64,000 nt of DNA, from assembly GCA_036785325.1 (NCBI GenBank), contig JAXIVH010000144.1, positions 182,001 through 246,000 on the forward strand. Reading direction: 5' to 3'. Position numbers and translations under genes: made by a program. Shown here in pieces: positions 50,684 to 60,343 of this stretch. The stretch's first letter is position 1; every line of letters starts with the position of its first letter. Origin of the DNA: Urophycis tenuis (Eukaryota > Chordata > Actinopteri > Gadiformes > Phycidae). The notes under the pieces were generated by a model, which saw nothing but the letters and a program-made list of their open reading frames with translations, did not search any database and was not told the DNA's origin.

Positions 50684-51000
50684 GATGGGATGACGTACCT
50701 CGGCTCCGTTGCTTCCATCATTCTCCGAAACCCCCGATTTTCTACAACCAAGTAAGGTTGCAAACCCATGGCAATGAATTCCGCGATGCCTTTCGTAATT
50801 CGCTTGGCCTTTTGCGATGTGGGTAGCGGCTTACTCAGAGCGTCCTCGATTGTTCTCTGGCTGCTAGTAGCAACAGCAGCCGGCTTTCCCACCTCCTCGG
50901 TAGGGTGGAATCGTGCTGTGTGACTTCTCATGTTCGTTGTGTTGCCAAAGTATTTTATTTTAGCACGACAAATCTTGCATACAACGTAGCTTTTGTCCAA
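50684..51000 (-). pseudogene. hAT-4 BED zinc finger (transposase N-terminus)
   Basis: MDKSYVVCKICRAKIKYFGN then TTNMRSHTARFHP is a BED finger (C-x2-C...H-x4-H). Then RITKGIAEFIAMGLQPYLVV and ENRGFRRMMEATEPRYVIPS, interrupted by the MITE at 50683. This is the DNA-binding end of the transposase whose catalytic part is at 41802-43340. A short 5' coding part may extend above 51000. Confidence 0.85.
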
Positions 51001-51316
51001 TTAATTTCCTCCATCAACGTTGTAGAATCCAAAATTATTCCACTCGTCTGCTTTTAAATGTTGAGGAGCAGGTCGGATCTCACGGCGAGGTGGCTTGGTT
51101 ATCTCAGCCATGCTTGTTGTTGTTGTTTTTTTTTGGAGGAGTGTGCAGTGGATCCGGTCCGTTCCCTTAAGCCTCGAAGACCGCGCTTACTGTATTTTAG
51201 TTCCGCTTTACTTGGCATATTTAAATAATCGTAATTTGGATGTTTGTGAATCATTCTCGATTCTTCCACGGCCGAATCGCGATTAATCTAAGAATCGGAA
51301 ATTTCCCCCACCTCTA

Positions 51317-52037
51317 GTATCAAACCTATTGAAGAAAAGGTTAAATTCATTGGCCCGAGCCACCCCACCCTCCAGCCCCATACCACCAGTCTTCTGGAAG
51401 CCCGTTATGGTTCTCATACCACTCCACACATCCCTTGTGTTGTTTTGTTGGAGCTTCTTATCCAGCTTCCTCCTGTATCTGTCTTTTTCCTCCTTAATTC
51501 TGACCTTGAGTACCCCCTGTACTCTCTTCAGCTCAGCCTGGTTGCTCTCTCTGAACGCCCTCTTGTTATCGTTCAGGATGGCCTTGATGTCCTTGGTGAT
51601 CCAAGGTTTGTTATTTGCGTAACAGGTGACTGTCGACGCAGGGACATAGCAGTTCACACAGAAGTTAATGGAGTCCGTAATGCACTCTGTGAGCCCATTA
51701 GTGTCCTCCCAGTGAGGCTCACAGAGTGCAGGCCAGTCAGTCACCTCAAAGCAGTACTGCAGTGCCTCGTAAGATTCCTCTGACAACTTCCTCACAGTCC
51801 TTGTGGTCACAGGCTTCCTCTTCACCAGAGGCACATAGCAGAGTTTGAGGTGAACCAGGTTGTGATCCGACCTGCCCAGAGAGAAGATGAGATGTATGCC
51901 TCCTTAATGTTGGCATACATCAGGTCCAGGGTCCTCACCCCTCTGGTAGGACAGCTCACATACTGCTTAAAAGTCAGTAGAACTCTATCCATGGTGACGT
52001 GGTTAAAGTCTCCCGACATGATGATGAGGGCACTGGG
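51317..52037 (-). pseudogene. Rex1-like ORF2 N-terminal part (copy A)
   Basis: 51834-51325: PLVKRKPVTTRTVRKLSEES, FEVTDWPALCEPHWEDTNGL, NNKPWITKDIKAILNDNKRA, NNTRDVWSGMRTITGFQKTG and ARANEFNLFFNRFDT, the linker after the endonuclease. 52030-51822: MSGDFNHVTMDRVLLTFKQY and RGVRTLDLMYANIKEAYISS, the end of the AP endonuclease. A frame change lies near 51835, where the usual LGRSDHN is degraded. It joins 41058 once the hAT is removed. Confidence 0.82.
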
Positions 52038-52424
52038 TGTCATGATCTGTGTCTGTTCTGTCGTTGTGATTGGTTTGCTTTCTGTTTCCCCTGTCATGGT
52101 CTGTGTCTGTGTCTTGTTTTCATTGGTTTACTCTGTGTTTCCCCCTGTGTCCTGATTCCCTCCTGGTTGATTGCCCCATTGTGTTCACCTTTGTCTTGTT
52201 CCCTCACCTGTCTTGGGTTGGTAATTAGTCTGTGTATTTAAGTCCTGTCCTCTGTTCAGTGTTTGTCCGAGTCTTGTCGTTGTACGTCGTGTTTGGTGTC
52301 GTCGTTCACGTGAGTTGTTGTCTGTTCCTGTATCTGTGCTTTGGTTACCATTAAAATAGTTATAAGTACTCCTGCCTGCCTCGCCTCTCTGCACTTGGGT
52401 CCAACCCCACCACAATCCGTGACA
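52038..52424. mobile_element. Solo LTR 1
   Basis: 387 bp beginning TGTCATGATC and ending CCGTGACA, flanked by CTGGG on both sides (52033-52037 and 52425-52429), a 5-bp duplication. TATTTAAGTCC near 52235 may be the TATA box. The flanks join into Rex1 copy A antisense sequence. It is left by LTR-LTR recombination. Confidence 0.85.
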
Positions 52425-52460
52425 CTGGGGTGTTTAGTCTGTAGTTTGGAGACGGTGGTG

Positions 52461-53083
52461 TGTATGGTGCCTCAGGGTCCTCTATTGTTTTCACTGTACG
52501 GAGGCCTCGGGGTCCTCTATTGTTTTCACTGTACGGAGGCCTCAGGGTCCTCTATTGTTTTCACTGTACGGAGGCCTCGGGGTCCTCTATTGTTTTCACT
52601 GTACGGAGGCCTCGGGGTCCTCTATTGTTTTCACTGTACGGAGGCCTCGGGGTCCTCTATTGTTTTCACTGTACGGAGGCCTCGGGGTCCTCTATTGTTT
52701 TCACTGTACGGAGGCCTCGGGGTCCTCTATTGTTTTCACTGTACGGAGGCCTCGGGGTCCTCTATTGTTTTCACTGTACGGAGGCCTCGGGGTCCTCTAT
52801 TGTTTTCACTGTACGGAGGCCTCAGTGTCCTCTATTGTTTTCACTGTACGGAGGCCTCGGGGTCCTCTATTGTTTTCACTGTACGGAGGCCTCAGTGTCC
52901 TCTATTGTTTTCATTGTACGGAGGCCTCAGTGTCCTCTATTGTTTTCACTGTACGGAGGCCTCAGTGTCCTCTATTGTTTTCACTGTACGGAGGCCTCAG
53001 TGTCCTCTATTGTTTTCACTGTACGGAGGCCTCAGTGTCCTCTATTGTTTTCACTGTACGGAGGCCTCAGTGTCCTCAGAAAT
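52461..53083. repeat. 35-bp minisatellite, right part
   Basis: About 17-18 copies of GGAGGCCTCGGGGTCCTCTA then TTGTTTTCACTGTAC, with CAGTG-type variants clustered toward the right end. Because 35 is not a multiple of three and no stop arises, all three plus frames stay open, giving spurious ORFs up to 269 codons. Confidence 0.98.
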
Positions 53084-53144
53084 CAGGAGTCACCCTGAAG
53101 TCTGGTTCTCCTCGGAAGGTTACCGTGTAATGATTTGCAGCAAC

Positions 53145-53635
53145 GTTTAAGATTCAAGTAGATTCAAGTAAACTTTATTGTCAGTTTCCGTGAATGTACA
53201 GGCCATACACAAGAACCGAAATGCCGTTTCCCTCAATCCCTGGTAAAAGACAGCATGCAATATAAATATAAATATATAAAAATATAGGTCTCAAAAATCT
53301 AAATAAAAATAAAAATAAAAATAAAAATGCCACGGTGGTCGCGAGTATGTGCAATGAAACAGTAAATGGTAAACAGTAAACGGTAAACAGTAAGATCTGC
53401 AAATTGTAAACTTTAAACAGTAAACAGTAAGAGGTGCAGTATGGGGATAATGACAGTAATAGTAATAAATAAACAGTATGGACGTTATGAAAATTATGAA
53501 CAGTATGGACAGTATAAACAGTTGTGACAATGTATAAACAGTACTATGAACAGTTATTTAACAGATTTATATACGGAACAGATTTATATATGGACAGATT
53601 TATGGACAGTACTAAAGTGCAAAGTGTAAAGTGGC
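53145..53635 (-). mobile_element. LINE 3' tail fragment (non-coding)
   Basis: Begins with repeats of AGATTCAAGTA (tail on the minus strand) and AACTTTATTGTCAGTTTCCG then TGAATGTACAGGCCATACAC. A second, shorter copy lies at 54003-54115. It is a 3' UTR of a LINE family without coding part. AAATAAAAATAAAAAT and AAACAGTAAACGGTAAACAG repeats are included. Confidence 0.6.
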
Positions 53636-53965
53636 TGTGCATGGTGGTGGGTGGTGGTGGGGCTGTGCATGGTGGTGGGGGGTGGTGGGGCTGTGCATGG
53701 TGGTAGGTGTTAGGGGTGGTGGGGCTGTGCATGGTGGTAGGTGGTAGGGGTGGTGGGGCTGTGCACGGTGGTGGCGGGTGGTGGGGCTGTGCATGGTGGT
53801 AGGTGGTAGGGGTGGTGGGGCTGTGCATGGTGGAGGGGGGTGGTGGGGCTGTGCATGATGATAGGTGGTAGGGGTGGTGGGGCTGTGCATGGTGGAGGGG
53901 GGTGGTGGGGCTGTGCATGATGATAGGTGGTAGGGGTGGTGGGGCTGTGCATGGTGGTGAGCAGG
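53636..53965. repeat. G/T-rich minisatellite GGGGCTGTGCATGGTGGT
   Basis: About ten units of 22-35 bp with core GGGGCTGTGCATGGTGG and spacer TAGGTGGTAGGGGTGGT. Sits between the two copies of the LINE tail. Confidence 0.95.
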
Positions 53966-54002
53966 TGTGTGGTGGTGGATGGGTGGGGGGTTAAAGTCCA
54001 GG

Positions 54003-54115
54003 GGGGGACTTTAAAGTCCAAGACAAATTTATTGTCAGTTTTCATGAATGTACAGGACATACAAAAAAACAGAAATGCCCTTTCCCTTGATCCCTGGTGC
54101 AAGACAGCTATACAC
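54003..54115 (-). mobile_element. LINE 3' tail fragment, second copy
   Basis: AAATTTATTGTCAGTTTTCA, TGAATGTACAGGACATACA and AGAAATGCCCTTTCCCTTGA match 53168-53250. It directly adjoins the L1-like LINE. Confidence 0.65.
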
Positions 54116-56535
54116 GTATGCAATATATGAAAAAGGCTGAATTTGATCTCCTGGCCTCCAATGAAGCTGCAGAGTCACTGTTGAAATCACATCATAAATA
54201 TTATGAGTTTGGAGATAAACCTAGTAAACTGCTAGCACACCAAATCCGCCAAGCATCTTCATCACAACATATAACTCAGATCAGTACCATTGATGGCATA
54301 ACTATTGACCCACAGGTAATTAACAACCATTTCAGACTTCTATGCTAAATTATACACCTCTGAATGCGTGGTGGATGAGAAACAGTATGACAACTTTTAA
54401 CTCTTTAGAGATTCCCTCCATTGACAGTGCAACATCATCTAGACTGGATGAACCCTTTTCAATTGGTGAACTTAGTAGTGCTTTAATGCTGATGCAGAAT
54501 GGTAAATGCCCAGGCCCTGATGGTCTCCCGGCTGAACTGTATAAGACATTCTCAGATCAATTGGCTCCAATTTTACTTAACATGTTCAATGAATCTATGC
54601 AAAGTGGCACTCTTCCCCCCACGTTAAGACAGGCCACCATTTCTCTCCTTTTAAAAAAGGACAAAGACCCACTTTCTTGTAGTAACTACCGCCCCATCTC
54701 TCTGCTATGTGCAGATGTCAAACTCTTGGCCAAAATGTTGGCTAGACGTCTAGAGACTGTGCTACCAAACATTATAGGTACTGACCAAACAGGGTTTGTT
54801 AAAGACAGACATTCTTTCCATAATGTTAGACGTTTATTTGATATTGCTTATGCACCGACACCCTCCGACACCCCTGAGGTGGTTATCTCCATGGATGCAG
54901 AGAAGGCATTTGACTGTGTAGAATGGTCCTACTTGTTCTGTGTTAAAACATTTTGGCTTTGGTTATGGCTTCATATCATGGATTAGGCTTTTATATACGT
55001 CCCCCCAAGCTTGTGTTCGCACAATGATTATTCTCACTACTTCCCTCTCAAGCGCGGGACCCGTCAGGGGTGTCCACTTTCTCCACTCTTGTTCGCCATT
55101 GCCATTGAACCATTGGCTGTAGCCCTAAGGTCCAGTCAGATACCATTTTAAGGGGTGGCGTCGAACATAAAGTGTCCCTGTATGCGGATGACCTCTTACT
55201 CTTTGTCTCTGACTTAGACAGAGCTTTCCCCCTTGTCTTAAACTTACTGAAGGAGTTTGGTCAAATTTCAGGCTACAAACTAAATTTCCAAAAAAGTGAA
55301 TTAATGCCGATTAATGCTGCAGCCATGGCAAATCCATTATCTGACCTCCCTTTCAAAACATCTCTTGGACATTTTAAATACTTGGGTGTCTGTATAACCA
55401 AAAACCACTCAGACTTATATAAATGTAATTTCTCCCCTCTTCTGGTGAGGCTGACTCGGGATCTTCAGCGGTGGTCTCTTTTGCCTTCTCTCTCTTGCTG
55501 GGCGGATAAACTGTGTTAAAATTAATGTGCTCCCCAAATTTCTCTCTCATCTCTTCCAATGTATACCCATTTTCCTCACTAAATGTTTCTTTCACTCACT
55601 TGACCACACAATCTCCCAATTTTTATGGAACAAGAAGCCCCATAGAATTAAAAAAGACACTTTACAAAAACCTAAGGAGTTGGGTGGCCTAGCCCTCCCC
55701 AGTTTCTTACTCTATTACTGGGCAGCAAACATTAGAGCCATGCTACACTGCTGTAACACTAATGACCAGCCCCCACCCTGGCTACAGGTTGAGGAGGCCT
55801 CATGAGGTTCATCATCTCTGATGTCCCTCCTGTGCTTCCCCACGACAATATCACCATCTGTGCACTCAGATAGTATTGTGAAAAACTGTCTTAAAATCTG
55901 GACACAATTTAAACAACACTTTACGCTGCAATCTATACCTGGTCTGGCTCCTGTTTACTCTAATCCCCTGTTCACTCCATCCATTATTGATAATGCTTTC
56001 TTAGTCTGGAGAGAAAAAGGAATTTCATCCTTTAACCATCTTTACATTACTGGTAAATTTGCTTCTTTTGGTCAGTTAGCACAGGCTTATAACTTGCCTT
56101 CAACCCACTTTTTCAGGTACTTGCAGATAAGAGATTTTGTACGTAACCGATTTCCCAGTTTCCCCACCATACCCTCTCCCACACTTATTGACACCATCTT
56201 TAAAATCAACCCCTACCATACAGGTACAATATCAAGGATTTACTACACTCTTCTTGCACACCAATCCTCAGCTTCTGATGCCCTACGCACTGCATGGTCG
56301 GCTGATCTTAATATAGAGAAAGACCCTGCGGTATGGGAGCCTGCTCTGAAATGGGTCCACTCATCCTCTGTCTGTGCCCAGCATGGAGTCTTACAATGCA
56401 AAGTAGTGCACAGGGTCCATTGGTCCAAAAGTAAACTGGCTCCTATATTTCCAGGTGTAGACTCTGGCTGTGACCGGTGCCATTTAGGACCGGCCCGATC
56501 CCTCTATCTCTAAGTTTTTGAGTTTAGATATTCCC
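54097..56535 (+). mobile_element. L1/Tx1-like LINE, 5'-truncated
   Basis: RT and C-terminal coding on the plus strand from about 54120 to 56513. Starts downstream of the endonuclease. The 3' end is cut at about 56535 by the tail of the Rex1-like copy D. Confidence 0.8.
54120..56513 (+). pseudogene. L1/Tx1-like ORF2 (RT and C-terminal domain)
   Basis: 54120-54348: HHKYYEFGDKPSKLLAHQIR. 54342-54930: PFSIGELSSALMLMQNGKCP, GPDGLPAELYKTFSDQLAPI, SNYRPISLLCADVKLLAKML and VVISMDAEKAFDCVEWSYLF. 55020-55519: KRGTRQGCPLSPLLFAIAIE-type block in a shifted frame, then catalytic VSLYADDLLLFVSD and KLNFQKSELMPIN. 55527-55805: ISQFLWNKKPHRIKKDTLQK and GGLALPSFLLYYWAANIRAM. 55821-56513: the C-terminal domain. 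YADD is intact, but frames break near 54345, 54935, 55025, 55515 and 55805. Confidence 0.82.
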
Positions 56536-56540
56536 CCAAG

Positions 56541-59500
56541 GTGTGTAGATTCAAGATTCAAGATTCAAGAGACTTTATTCATCCCGAGGGAAATTATTTT
56601 GCAACAGATCAAAACAAAGAAGGAAAAGAAATGTACACAAATAAAATAAAATATACCTAAAATAAAATAAAATATACCCTAATATAAAAAATATACCTAA
56701 TATAACCAATTAACAACAATATAACAATAAACTAGAGTAACTTATAAACCAACTAACTAACTACCAACTAACTAATACATAAAAACCAACTAGCCTAACA
56801 TTTTGTTATATTAGCTTATACTTAGTTACTCAACTTAAGTGTAAGCTAATATACCCGTACAAACTATAATAGAAACTAATAAATATATAAATATGTCACA
56901 GTGAATGTTAAATGGAATAAGATGAGGTAGTTCGTCGTACCGCTACAGTAACTACGTAGGTATATATAATATACAGCAATACGTATAGTTCCCATGGCAG
57001 TACTAAATAAAGTGACTAAATGAATGAATAAAGTGAATAGTGAATAAAGTGAATTCTGCAGTGATGGTGCATTTAGAAGATGTGAGGTCCTCTAACGACC
57101 TGAAGTAGATGAGTTATAGAGTCTGATGGCCACAGGAAGAAAGGACTTTCTGTGGCGTTCTGTGGTACACCGGGGTGGAATGAGTCTATTGCTGAAGGCA
57201 CTGCGGTATGAGGTCAGCACCTGGTGGAGAGGGTGAGCGTTGTTGTCTAGGATACTACGCAACTTGCGCAGCATCCTCCTCTCAGACACCTCCAACAAAG
57301 AGTCCAGTTGGACCCCCAGGACGGAGCCAGCCTTCCTGACGATCCTGCTGATCTTGTTGGCATCTGCTGACCTCAACCTGCTTCCCCAGCACGCGACCCC
57401 GAAGAAGATGGTACTGGCTACCACCGACTGGTAGAACATCTTAAGCATAGTATTAAAGACGTTGAAGGACCGGAGCCTCCTCAGGAAATAAAGTCGGCTC
57501 TGGCCTTTCTTATACACAGCCTCAGTGTTCTTGGCCCAGTCCAGTTTATTGTCCAGGTGAACACCCAGGTATTTGTAATCCTGGACAACGTCGACAGTCA
57601 CCCCCTTGATGGAGATGGGTGTGGGGGTAGATTTCAACCTCCGGAAATCCACCACCAACTCCTTCATCTTGTTGGTGTTGAGCTGCAGATGGTTTAGCTC
57701 ACACCACTCAACGAAGGAATCCACGACGCTCCTGTACTCCACATCGTTACCGTCACTAACACATCCAACCACTGCAGAATCGTCTGAAAACTTCTGCAGA
57801 TGGCAGGACTCCGAGTGGAACTGGAAGTCTGAGGTGTACAGGGTGAACAGGAATGGTGACAGAACGGTCCCCTGTGGAGCCCCTGTGCTGCTGACCACAG
57901 TGTCAGACACACAGTCCTGCAGTCTGACAAACTGTGGTCGACCCGTTAAGTAGTCCGTAATCCAGGAAACCAGGGAGGAGTCCACCAGCATCGCCGTCAG
58001 CTTACTCTCCAACAGGGCAGGCCTGATAGTGTTGAAAGCACTGGAGAAGTCAAAAAACATGATTCTCACAGTGCTTCCGGGCCTGTCCAAGTGGGCGTAG
58101 GCACGGTGAAGCAGGAAGATGATGGCATCCTCCACTCCCAGCCTCGGCTGGTAGGCAAACTGCAGAGGGTCCAGCGATGCACTGACCAGGGGCCGAAGAA
58201 GTGACAGGACCAGCCTCTCCAGGGACTTCATCAGGTGGGACGTCAGTGCCACCGGTCTGTAGTCATTAGAGGTGCTAGGACGCGCCCTCTTCGGTACTGG
58301 AACCAGGCAGGATGTCTTCCACAGCACAGGGACCCTCTCCAGACTCAGGCTCAGGTTGAAAATGTGCTGCAGGACTCCACTCAGCTGGGTAGCACACGTT
58401 CTGAGTACCCTCGGGCTGACGCCATCGGGACCTGCAGCCTTGCCTGGACGGAGCCTGCACAGCACCTTCCTCACCTGCTCTGCTGTGAAGGACTGTGTGC
58501 CGTGAGTGGGGGCAGAAGGAGTCTGGTGATCTGGGTGATCTGATGGTGGGGGAGAGAGAGAAGGAGAGAGAACAGAGAGAGAGGGAGAGAGAACAGGCAC
58601 GGTGTAGCTGTGGGGGGACGGTGTGGGAGGGGGGGGGGGGGGAGGTTCAGCAGCAGGGGGGGCAGCAGGGCTGGAGGTTCGAGGGGGGATGGTTGTAGAG
58701 GAGCTGGGGGAGCTGAGGGGGGGGAAGACCGGAGCCCTCACATCAAATCTATTGAAAAACAGATTCAGCTCGTTGGCCCAATCAGGCCCCCCCCCTGTTG
58801 TCTGGCTACCAGACTGTTTGTAGCCAGTGATGCTCCTCATGCCACTCCACACATCCCTCAGGTTGTTCTGCTGGAGTTTGTCCTCCAGCTTCCTCCTGTA
58901 GCTGTCTTTACCCTGCTGTATCTTCTCCCTCAGCTCCCTCTGAACCCGCCTCATCTGCTCCCTGTCACCGTCTCTGAAGGCCCTCTTCTTCTCATTAAGC
59001 AGGACCTTGATGTCTCTGGTAACCCACGGCTTGTTGTTTTGGAAACAGCGTACAGTCTGTGTGGGAACAACACTATCCACACAGAAGTTGATGTACCCTG
59101 TTATGCAGTCTGTGAGACCATCAAGGTCCTCACCATGTGACTCACAGAGCAAGTCCCAGTCGGTTGATTCAAAGCAGCCCCGCAAGGTCTCATCGGCCTC
59201 CTGTGACCATCTCTTTACAGTCCTGATGGTAACAGGCAGCCGCTGGACTAGAGGCTTATACAGTGGCTTGAGGTGGATGATGTTGTGGTCAGACCTTCCC
59301 AGTGGGGGAAGCGCAGTGGAACTGTATGCCTCCTTAACATTGGCATACAGCAGGTCCAGTGTTTTGTTTTCCCTGGTGGGACAGTCCACAAACTGCTTGA
59401 AGGAGGGCAGTGTAGCAGCCAGAGTGACGTGGTTGAAGTCCCCAGATATCGCGATGAAGGCGTCTGGGTGCTGTGTCTGAAGTCTCGCGACGACGGAGTG

Positions 59501-59600
59501 GGTGACGTCAGTCGCAAGCGCAGCGTTTGCCGACGGTGGAACGTAAACAACGAGCATGATCACGTGAGAAAACTCGCGCGGCAGTGTAGCTCATATTTTA
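56541..59600 (-). mobile_element. Rex1-like LINE (copy D), nearly full ORF2
   Basis: 3' tail with GATTCAAGATTCAAGA repeats and ATCCCGAGGGAAATT (56541-56600), 3' UTR to 57091, ORF2 to 59563 and coding sense to about 59597, where it is 5'-truncated inside the endonuclease. The tail repeat (TCTTGAATC) differs from copies A, C and E. Confidence 0.87.
57092..59563 (-). CDS. Rex1-like ORF2: partial endonuclease and RT (823 codons)
   Basis: Uninterrupted. MIMLVVYVPPSANAALA is inside the AP endonuclease; GDFNH at about 42-45 and the catalytic GRSDHN at about 89-94. Linker with FQNNKPWVTRDIKVLLNEKK, NNLRDVWSGMRSITGYKQSG and a Pro/Ser-rich stretch (about 270-350). RT: RPGKAAGPDGVSPRVLRTCA, VALTSHLMKSLERLVLSLLR, IMFFDFSSAFNTIRPALLES, STGAPQGTVLSPFLFTLYTS and catalytic LQKFSDDSAVVG; C-terminus MLKMFYQSVVASTIFFGVAC and ATRLYNSS-type end. 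The Met is not the true start. The best preserved LINE protein in the window; recent insertion likely. CpG-rich linker DNA. Confidence 0.9.
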   Translation of the reverse strand: MIMLVVYVPPSANAALATDVTHSVVARLQTQHPDAFIAISGDFNHVTLAATLPSFKQFVDCPTRENKTLDLLYANVKEAYSSTALPPLGRSDHNIIHLKPLYKPLVQRLPVTIRTVKRWSQEADETLRGCFESTDWDLLCESHGEDLDGLTDCITGYINFCVDSVVPTQTVRCFQNNKPWVTRDIKVLLNEKKRAFRDGDREQMRRVQRELREKIQQGKDSYRRKLEDKLQQNNLRDVWSGMRSITGYKQSGSQTTGGGPDWANELNLFFNRFDVRAPVFPPLSSPSSSTTIPPRTSSPAAPPAAEPPPPPPPTPSPHSYTVPVLSPSLSVLSPSLSPPPSDHPDHQTPSAPTHGTQSFTAEQVRKVLCRLRPGKAAGPDGVSPRVLRTCATQLSGVLQHIFNLSLSLERVPVLWKTSCLVPVPKRARPSTSNDYRPVALTSHLMKSLERLVLSLLRPLVSASLDPLQFAYQPRLGVEDAIIFLLHRAYAHLDRPGSTVRIMFFDFSSAFNTIRPALLESKLTAMLVDSSLVSWITDYLTGRPQFVRLQDCVSDTVVSSTGAPQGTVLSPFLFTLYTSDFQFHSESCHLQKFSDDSAVVGCVSDGNDVEYRSVVDSFVEWCELNHLQLNTNKMKELVVDFRRLKSTPTPISIKGVTVDVVQDYKYLGVHLDNKLDWAKNTEAVYKKGQSRLYFLRRLRSFNVFNTMLKMFYQSVVASTIFFGVACWGSRLRSADANKISRIVRKAGSVLGVQLDSLLEVSERRMLRKLRSILDNNAHPLHQVLTSYRSAFSNRLIPPRCTTERHRKSFLPVAIRLYNSSTSGR

Positions 59601-60108
59601 AAATCGACTGTTTAAATAATTCATGAACACTTTACTGATTGTTTCCACCGTGAATTGTTGCACATTTACATATAATTTAGAGATAATTTCGAGAGACGAT
59701 CACAAAATTGTGGTGGGTTGAGCTTTGGTTGAGCTCCAATCAAAGCTTGTGTTGTGACGTTGTTGAATTGAGTTAACCAATCACGTTATTCGTTTAACTG
59801 GCGTCACTCCAAAGCCAGGAAGTAAACATCCAGTTGGAGGAAGGGAGAAACGAGTGCGTGTATCTCCGTTAGACCAGGTGAGATTTGTTTTACATTGACA
59901 CTTCGACATGTGAATATTGCTTGTTATGTTTGTAGCATATAAAGACAGCAAGTCATATACTTGTCTGTTGATGCAGAGCGCAGAATCCAAACCTTGGATA
60001 CACTCTCATCTCTGACTGGCAGTGGTTCAACAACATCTTCCAGTTGGGATTTCCCTACCAAATGTAATGGGAGGACAGGTATGAGATAGTGGTAGAAGAA
60101 TGTATTTG
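59601..60108 (+). other. Promoter/exon-like unique sequence
   Basis: ACCAATCACG (CCAAT box) near 59777, GCCAGGAAGTAA (ETS-like) near 59813, then CCAG|GTGAGA at 59875-59881 as a possible exon end. A second candidate exon, 59989-60078, has GCGCAG before and ACAG|GTATGAG after. Neither has clear coding meaning. May be a non-coding transcript; low certainty. Confidence 0.3.
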
Positions 60109-60109
60109 T

Positions 60110-60343
60110 TACACCCGTGCTATGCGATAGTGGGCGGGGGTATTGTTTTCGCCCGTTTGTTTGTTTGTTTGTTTCTGTCTATCTGTCTGTCTGTCACAGC
60201 AATAAGTCAAAGAGATTTAATTCGATTTGGACCAAACTTGGTAGGTTGGTTGGGTTTAGGGTCAGGACCTTCACTGTTGATTTTCTTCCAAATCGGTCAA
60301 AGGTCATAGGGCATCCCACTATAAAGCATGTGGCGCGGGTGTA
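60110..60343. mobile_element. Short MITE with TACACCCG termini
   Basis: TACACCCGTGCTATG and, inverted, TACACCCGCGCCACATG. 234 bp with TTTG and CTGT microsatellite runs (60160-60195). No clear target duplication. Confidence 0.5.

Larger units (their letters stand above)
41067..51316 (-). mobile_element. hAT/ZBED element 4, 10.2 kb with nested insertions
   Basis: The termini TAGGGGTGGGAATC and, inverted, TAGAGGTGGGGGAA, with GATTCGATTACGATT-type subterminal repeats at left and TTCGGCCG/GATTCTTAGATT at right. 8-bp duplication GCATCAAA (41059-41066) and GTATCAAA (51317-51324), one mismatch; removing the element rejoins Rex1 copy A. It encodes a ZBED-type transposase on the minus strand in pieces. 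Nested: a REL-type LINE (about 43341-49426) carrying two more LINEs, and a MITE (49524-50683). Confidence 0.9.
39058..52460 (-). mobile_element. Rex1-like LINE (copy A), inserted in minisatellite, 13.4 kb with nested elements
   Basis: Minus strand. 3' tail of TCTG repeats at 39058-39078, a 3' UTR with ATCCCTGAGGGAAATT, then ORF2 in pieces 39419-41066 and 51317-52037, plus 52425-52460 beyond a solo LTR. 5'-truncated in the endonuclease at 52460. TGTATGGAGGC (39047-39057) and TGTATGGTGCC (52461-52471) flank it: a target duplication with two mismatches inside the 35-bp array. A hAT (41067-51316) and a solo LTR (52038-52424) inserted later. Confidence 0.83.

Noticed and set aside
52461..53083. 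CRISPR-like array
   Set aside because: Direct repeats have no unique spacers; simple tandem minisatellite in a vertebrate genome.
52341..53150. 269-codon ORF and overlapping 212- and 191-codon ORFs
   Set aside because: Products of the 35-bp minisatellite, which lacks stops in every plus frame; no independent coding evidence.
53544..54123. His/Pro-rich ORFs on the minus strand
   Set aside because: Translation of the GGGGCTGTGCATGGTGG minisatellite.
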